A DNA stretch of 64,000 nucleotides from Przewalskia tangutica (lineage: Eukaryota > Streptophyta > Magnoliopsida > Solanales > Solanaceae): the NCBI GenBank assembly GCA_029844215.1, contig CM056740.1, positions 24,967,873 to 25,031,872 on the forward strand. Direction: 5' to 3'. Below, piece after piece: positions 61,301-64,000 of the stretch (positions are counted from its first letter, which is position 1; each line of letters starts with the position of its first letter). The notes under the pieces were generated by a model that was not told the DNA's origin, ran no database searches, and saw only the letters and a list, made by a program, of their open reading frames with translations. The position numbers were made by a program, and so were the translations under genes.

Positions 61301-61977
61301 GTGTTCATGTGTGTTCCTTGGAACTTTTATATCATAAACTGCCGGCAGTGAGGAATGTGTCCCACGGGCACGATTGATGTTGTGGGCGTGAGACCCACTG
61401 TTATGTTCTTTGGTGATGACTTGAGGGCGTGAGTCCCTGACTTGATATGACTGCTTAGTTATTGTAAAACTGTAGTTTGGTCATCATACATGTCTCCTGC
61501 TTTATAGACTATTATGATTTCATTTGCAGTATTTTTAGTTTCACATACTGCATTTTTGTTAGATCGACCTCCTTGAGGCCGTTCATGCCGCAGTTGAGGT
61601 ACATCGATCGTTGATCCTAGCTCTCGTGGTCACAGTCAGTTGGGAAGCTCCGTTTCTCGAGGCTTATCATGGTATAGTCCCCGTCGTAGTAAGTGTTTAC
61701 ATTCGTGGGTTTGGGCCCCGTCCCGCCACTACGGTCGTATCATTCTTAGAGGTGCATGTAATCTTGTTGTGGCGGGGTTGGTAAAAAGGATTAAGCTGTT
61801 CATTTGTAAAAGAGTTGATGATTATATATATGCCGAAAGGCAAGTTTTCACAGATTATTGTTTTATATTTCTGTTATCTCATGTTGTTGTTTTATGTTCC
61901 GCTGATTACTCTGATGTTGTGTCACTAGGGTGCCCGGGGTAAGGCACCAGTCACGGGCCCAGTTTCGGGTCGTGACA
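58329..61977 (+). repeat. 3' LTR of D (3649 bp)
   Basis: Partner of the 5' LTR. TATA box 59005-59012; atgcgg module about 60945-61145. From about 61190 to the end it keeps fuller CAG/CTG-containing sequence (for example gatacagttcatgacc, gtgggacctggtg), making it a good reference for judging the altered copies. Confidence 0.92.
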
Positions 61978-63350
61978 CTTGAAGTATTTTGAAAGCTATG
62001 TGATTTGATTTGAAAGTATAAGTCTCTTGGTTATAAAAGAAATGAATTTGTCTAAGACATAAAGAGTTATAACGGCTTTATGGAAAGTTGGTTATAACAA
62101 CTTTATGAAAGATTAAAAGAATGGTTTTCTTCAGTAATGTAAGCAAAGAAATGATTTGAAATAAAGAAGGGCAAATTGTTTTAAAGGTACCAATTGCTTA
62201 AGGTTTTAAAGAAAGAAGTCAGTTGATTTAGAAGTCGGTAAATGTATTTCTAACAGGTATTGTGACTTGTCTTGAAAAGTGCATATGACTTGATACTACG
62301 GTTGTTAGTATCTTGGAAGTATTAATTGAAAAAGAGTCGTTTTTAAAAGGAGTAGAGGTACGTAGCACGTTGGGTTAAATTCCCGGATACTATATGACAT
62401 TACCGCGTCCCAGGAATGGGCCGGGCAGTATACCTTTATGGGCAGACTATGTGACCTTACCGCGTCCCAGGATTGGGCCGGGCAGTATACCTTTATGGGC
62501 AGACTATATGACATTACCGCGTCGAGAATGGGCCGGCGATACCTTATGGGCGACTATGTGACCTTACCGCGTCCCGTGATTGGGCCGGGCGATACCTTTA
62601 TGGGCGCACTATGTGACCTTACCGCGTCCGTGATTGGGTCGGGCAAGATACCTTATGGGCGCACTATGTGACTTTATCGCCCCAGTCGGGCCGGTAAGAT
62701 AGGCGTCCTCCATAAAGCGGATTATGTTATGTAAGGTAAGTAAGTTATATGGTAATGAACTTGACGCGGTGTTTCCTAAACATGCGTAAGAATGTGACTA
62801 TAACTTTTATTGAAAAATGGGAAAAGATAATAAGGTACGATTAAGTTCACGAGAGGGTAATGACACGGTAGGATCTGGTATGTACCCTTTTTATACTTGC
62901 CTGTCATTCTTTTATGCGATTATGATTTGTTTATCGACCTTATTTTCCGCTCCATATTCGTACTGTTATGATCGACCTTCGGGCTGCGTTCATGTCCGCA
63001 GGTTTAGGTACACAGTTGTGGATCCGCGAGCTTAGGATCCTGGTTCAGCATTTTGAGATGGCTCCGATGTTCCGGAGCTTGTCGTCATGGTTATGTATAT
63101 TCGAGTGCAGCGGGCCTTGTCCCGCCATAGTATTTGTTCAAATCTTAGAGGTCTCAGTATTCATCCAGGTGGGATCAGCTAGAGTTGTTTTTACATTGTT
63201 AAATGTGTAGACCCTTTTCGGGTAATTTTTATGTTATGGCGATTATCGGCAGCCTTGGTTTAAAAAAGTGTTATTTATCTTCCGCAGATTTATTATGTTG
63301 TATGATTAGAAGGGTGTCGTAGGGCACGATCGCGGCCTGGTCGGGTCGTG
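61978..63350 (+). repeat. B LTR3, right part
   Basis: Continues B LTR3 after D, with the 57-bp minisatellite (62390-62710) and the usual tail. It ends at gggtcgtg (63350) without the final aca and without a target duplication, and runs directly into a purine-rich string and another LTR start. Confidence 0.85.
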
Positions 63351-64000
63351 GCGGGGAGAGTCTTACACCCCGTAGTTCCAAGACATGGTTAAGAGAATGT
63401 ACGTAAGAAAACAGGATGTTAAAAAATTTGAACGAAAGAAAGAATTGTTTTTCCGAAGGAAATCTTCCGAACCTCGGAAAGGAAAAATGTTCGTTAATGA
63501 GAATTAATTCTAAAAACATGTTGTTTGGGACTTAAGGAATTTATTAACATTGTGGAAATTTAATTATGGATTTGGTCACGTAGGGCCCACCCGAGAAATC
63601 TTACGTTTTTGTGGGGCCCACAAGGTTTCCGATATTTTGACCAATTATGGAAATTTCGTGAAACGAAATATTATGGACGAATGGGAGGGTGACACATGTC
63701 ACCCCCCCCCCCCCACCACATGGACTTGGTCGAGAATGACCAAGGTTAGTATGGTCAAGTCTTGAAAGTCAAGGCTTGATATAATTGACCAAGTCAACTA
63801 GCCAACTTGACACAAGATCTTTTGTCTTCTTGAATCTCAACCACACAAGTGTTCTAATCTAGACCATTGAAAGTAGTATATTACTACACTAGTACTAAGA
63901 CTTGTTCCAACACTTAGAAAAAATTGCAAACTTGTTCTTGCTCTTAGAGAGCTCTCGACAATAGCATTTTTAGCACAGAAAATTTTTGCAATTGTGGATC
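63351..64000 (+). repeat. X: start of a third LTR type, cut by the window edge
   Basis: A PPT-like string gcggggagag (63351-63360) precedes tcttacaccccgtagttcc, which resembles the B LTR start TGTTACACC with the second base changed. The following sequence resembles B LTR in outline (gggcccac, cacttagaaaaa) but is clearly more diverged. A C run of 13 at about 63702-63714 is typical of an unreliable homopolymer. Its end is outside the window. Confidence 0.6.

Larger units (their letters stand above)
52578..61977 (+). mobile_element. D: complete LARD-like LTR retrotransposon (9400 bp)
   Basis: LTRs 52578-56205 (3628 bp) and 58329-61977 (3649 bp) flank a 2123-bp internal region. A perfect 5-bp target duplication cttga (52573-52577, 61978-61982) joins the two halves of B LTR3, and the empty site can be read in LTR2 (near 48177). 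It is of the same subfamily as C1: long U3 with ACGT motifs, atgcgg module and the shared internal deletion. No pol is present. Confidence 0.94.
32716..63350 (+). mobile_element. B complex: LTR-internal-LTR-internal-LTR LARD array with insertions
   Basis: Three B-type LTRs alternate with two internal regions, each starting with an intact PBS and ending with a PPT. After subtracting R1 and D, LTR2 is 2961 bp and LTR3 about 2963 bp, and the internals are about 1428 and 1438 bp. Sharing a central LTR between two internal units is expected from unequal recombination between LTRs of neighbouring or sister copies, not from independent insertions. Neither internal region has pol or recognisable gag. 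LTR1 is truncated on the left by E3 and the sequence beyond the window edge. Confidence 0.85.

Noticed and set aside
1..64000. A new defence, biosynthetic or other accessory gene system
   Set aside because: No host-like or accessory gene could be supported; all longer frames are explained by retrotransposon sequence or repeats.

Overview
The window looks like repeat-dense angiosperm heterochromatin. I found no host gene, rRNA, tRNA or CRISPR array. It is almost entirely nested Ty3/Gypsy LTR retrotransposons. The plant assignment rests on initiator-Met-tRNA-type primer binding sites (tggtatcagagc), a Tekay/Del-type chromovirus pol with a chromodomain, kilobase-long LTRs nested in one another, and plant-style ACGT-core promoter motifs. 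The species cannot be named from sequence alone.

Layout (LTR ends TG...CA, 5-bp target duplications where visible). E1: internal region 1-2504, 3' LTR 2505-5965, left end outside the window. E2: 5' LTR tail 5966-7117, internal 7118-9486, LTR 9487 to about 11503, where it joins a different LTR fragment (E3: 11504-13182 and 31844-32715). C1 (13183-31843) sits inside E3 with target duplication catgg. C2 (18028-27229) sits inside the C1 internal region. E3 itself ends inside the first LTR of a B-type complex. That complex is LTR1 32716-35215, internal-1 35216-46588, LTR2 46589-49549, internal-2 49550-50987, LTR3 50988-63350, i.e. LTR-internal-LTR-internal-LTR. Internal-1 is split by R1 (36506-46445, minus strand), the only element with pol. 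LTR3 is split by D (52578-61977, target duplication cttga). A further LTR, X, starts near 63361 and leaves the window.

E1, E2, C1, C2 and D have LTRs of about 3.5-3.65 kb and an internal region of only about 2.1-2.5 kb holding a gag remnant and non-coding sequence. B has LTRs of about 2.96 kb and a 1.43-kb internal region without recognisable gag or pol. Both groups fit the LARD (large retrotransposon derivative) description: non-autonomous elements that would depend on proteins from an autonomous relative. R1 encodes Gag, protease, reverse transcriptase, RNase H, integrase and chromodomain in the standard order, shares LTR ends, gag start and PPT with the A-type LARDs, and is the natural candidate helper.

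Two signals deserve most attention. First, copies of the same LTR differ at the same places, mostly CAG, CTG and CCG trinucleotides that are shortened to CG-containing strings. This looks like basecalling error at methylated CHG sites in a nanopore-type assembly, and it may explain many apparent frameshifts in R1. Second, a short hairpin is conserved in the non-coding internal region of every LARD in the window, with a compensatory base-pair change between the A and B families. That suggests a selected RNA structure. I see no evidence for a new protein-coding system.
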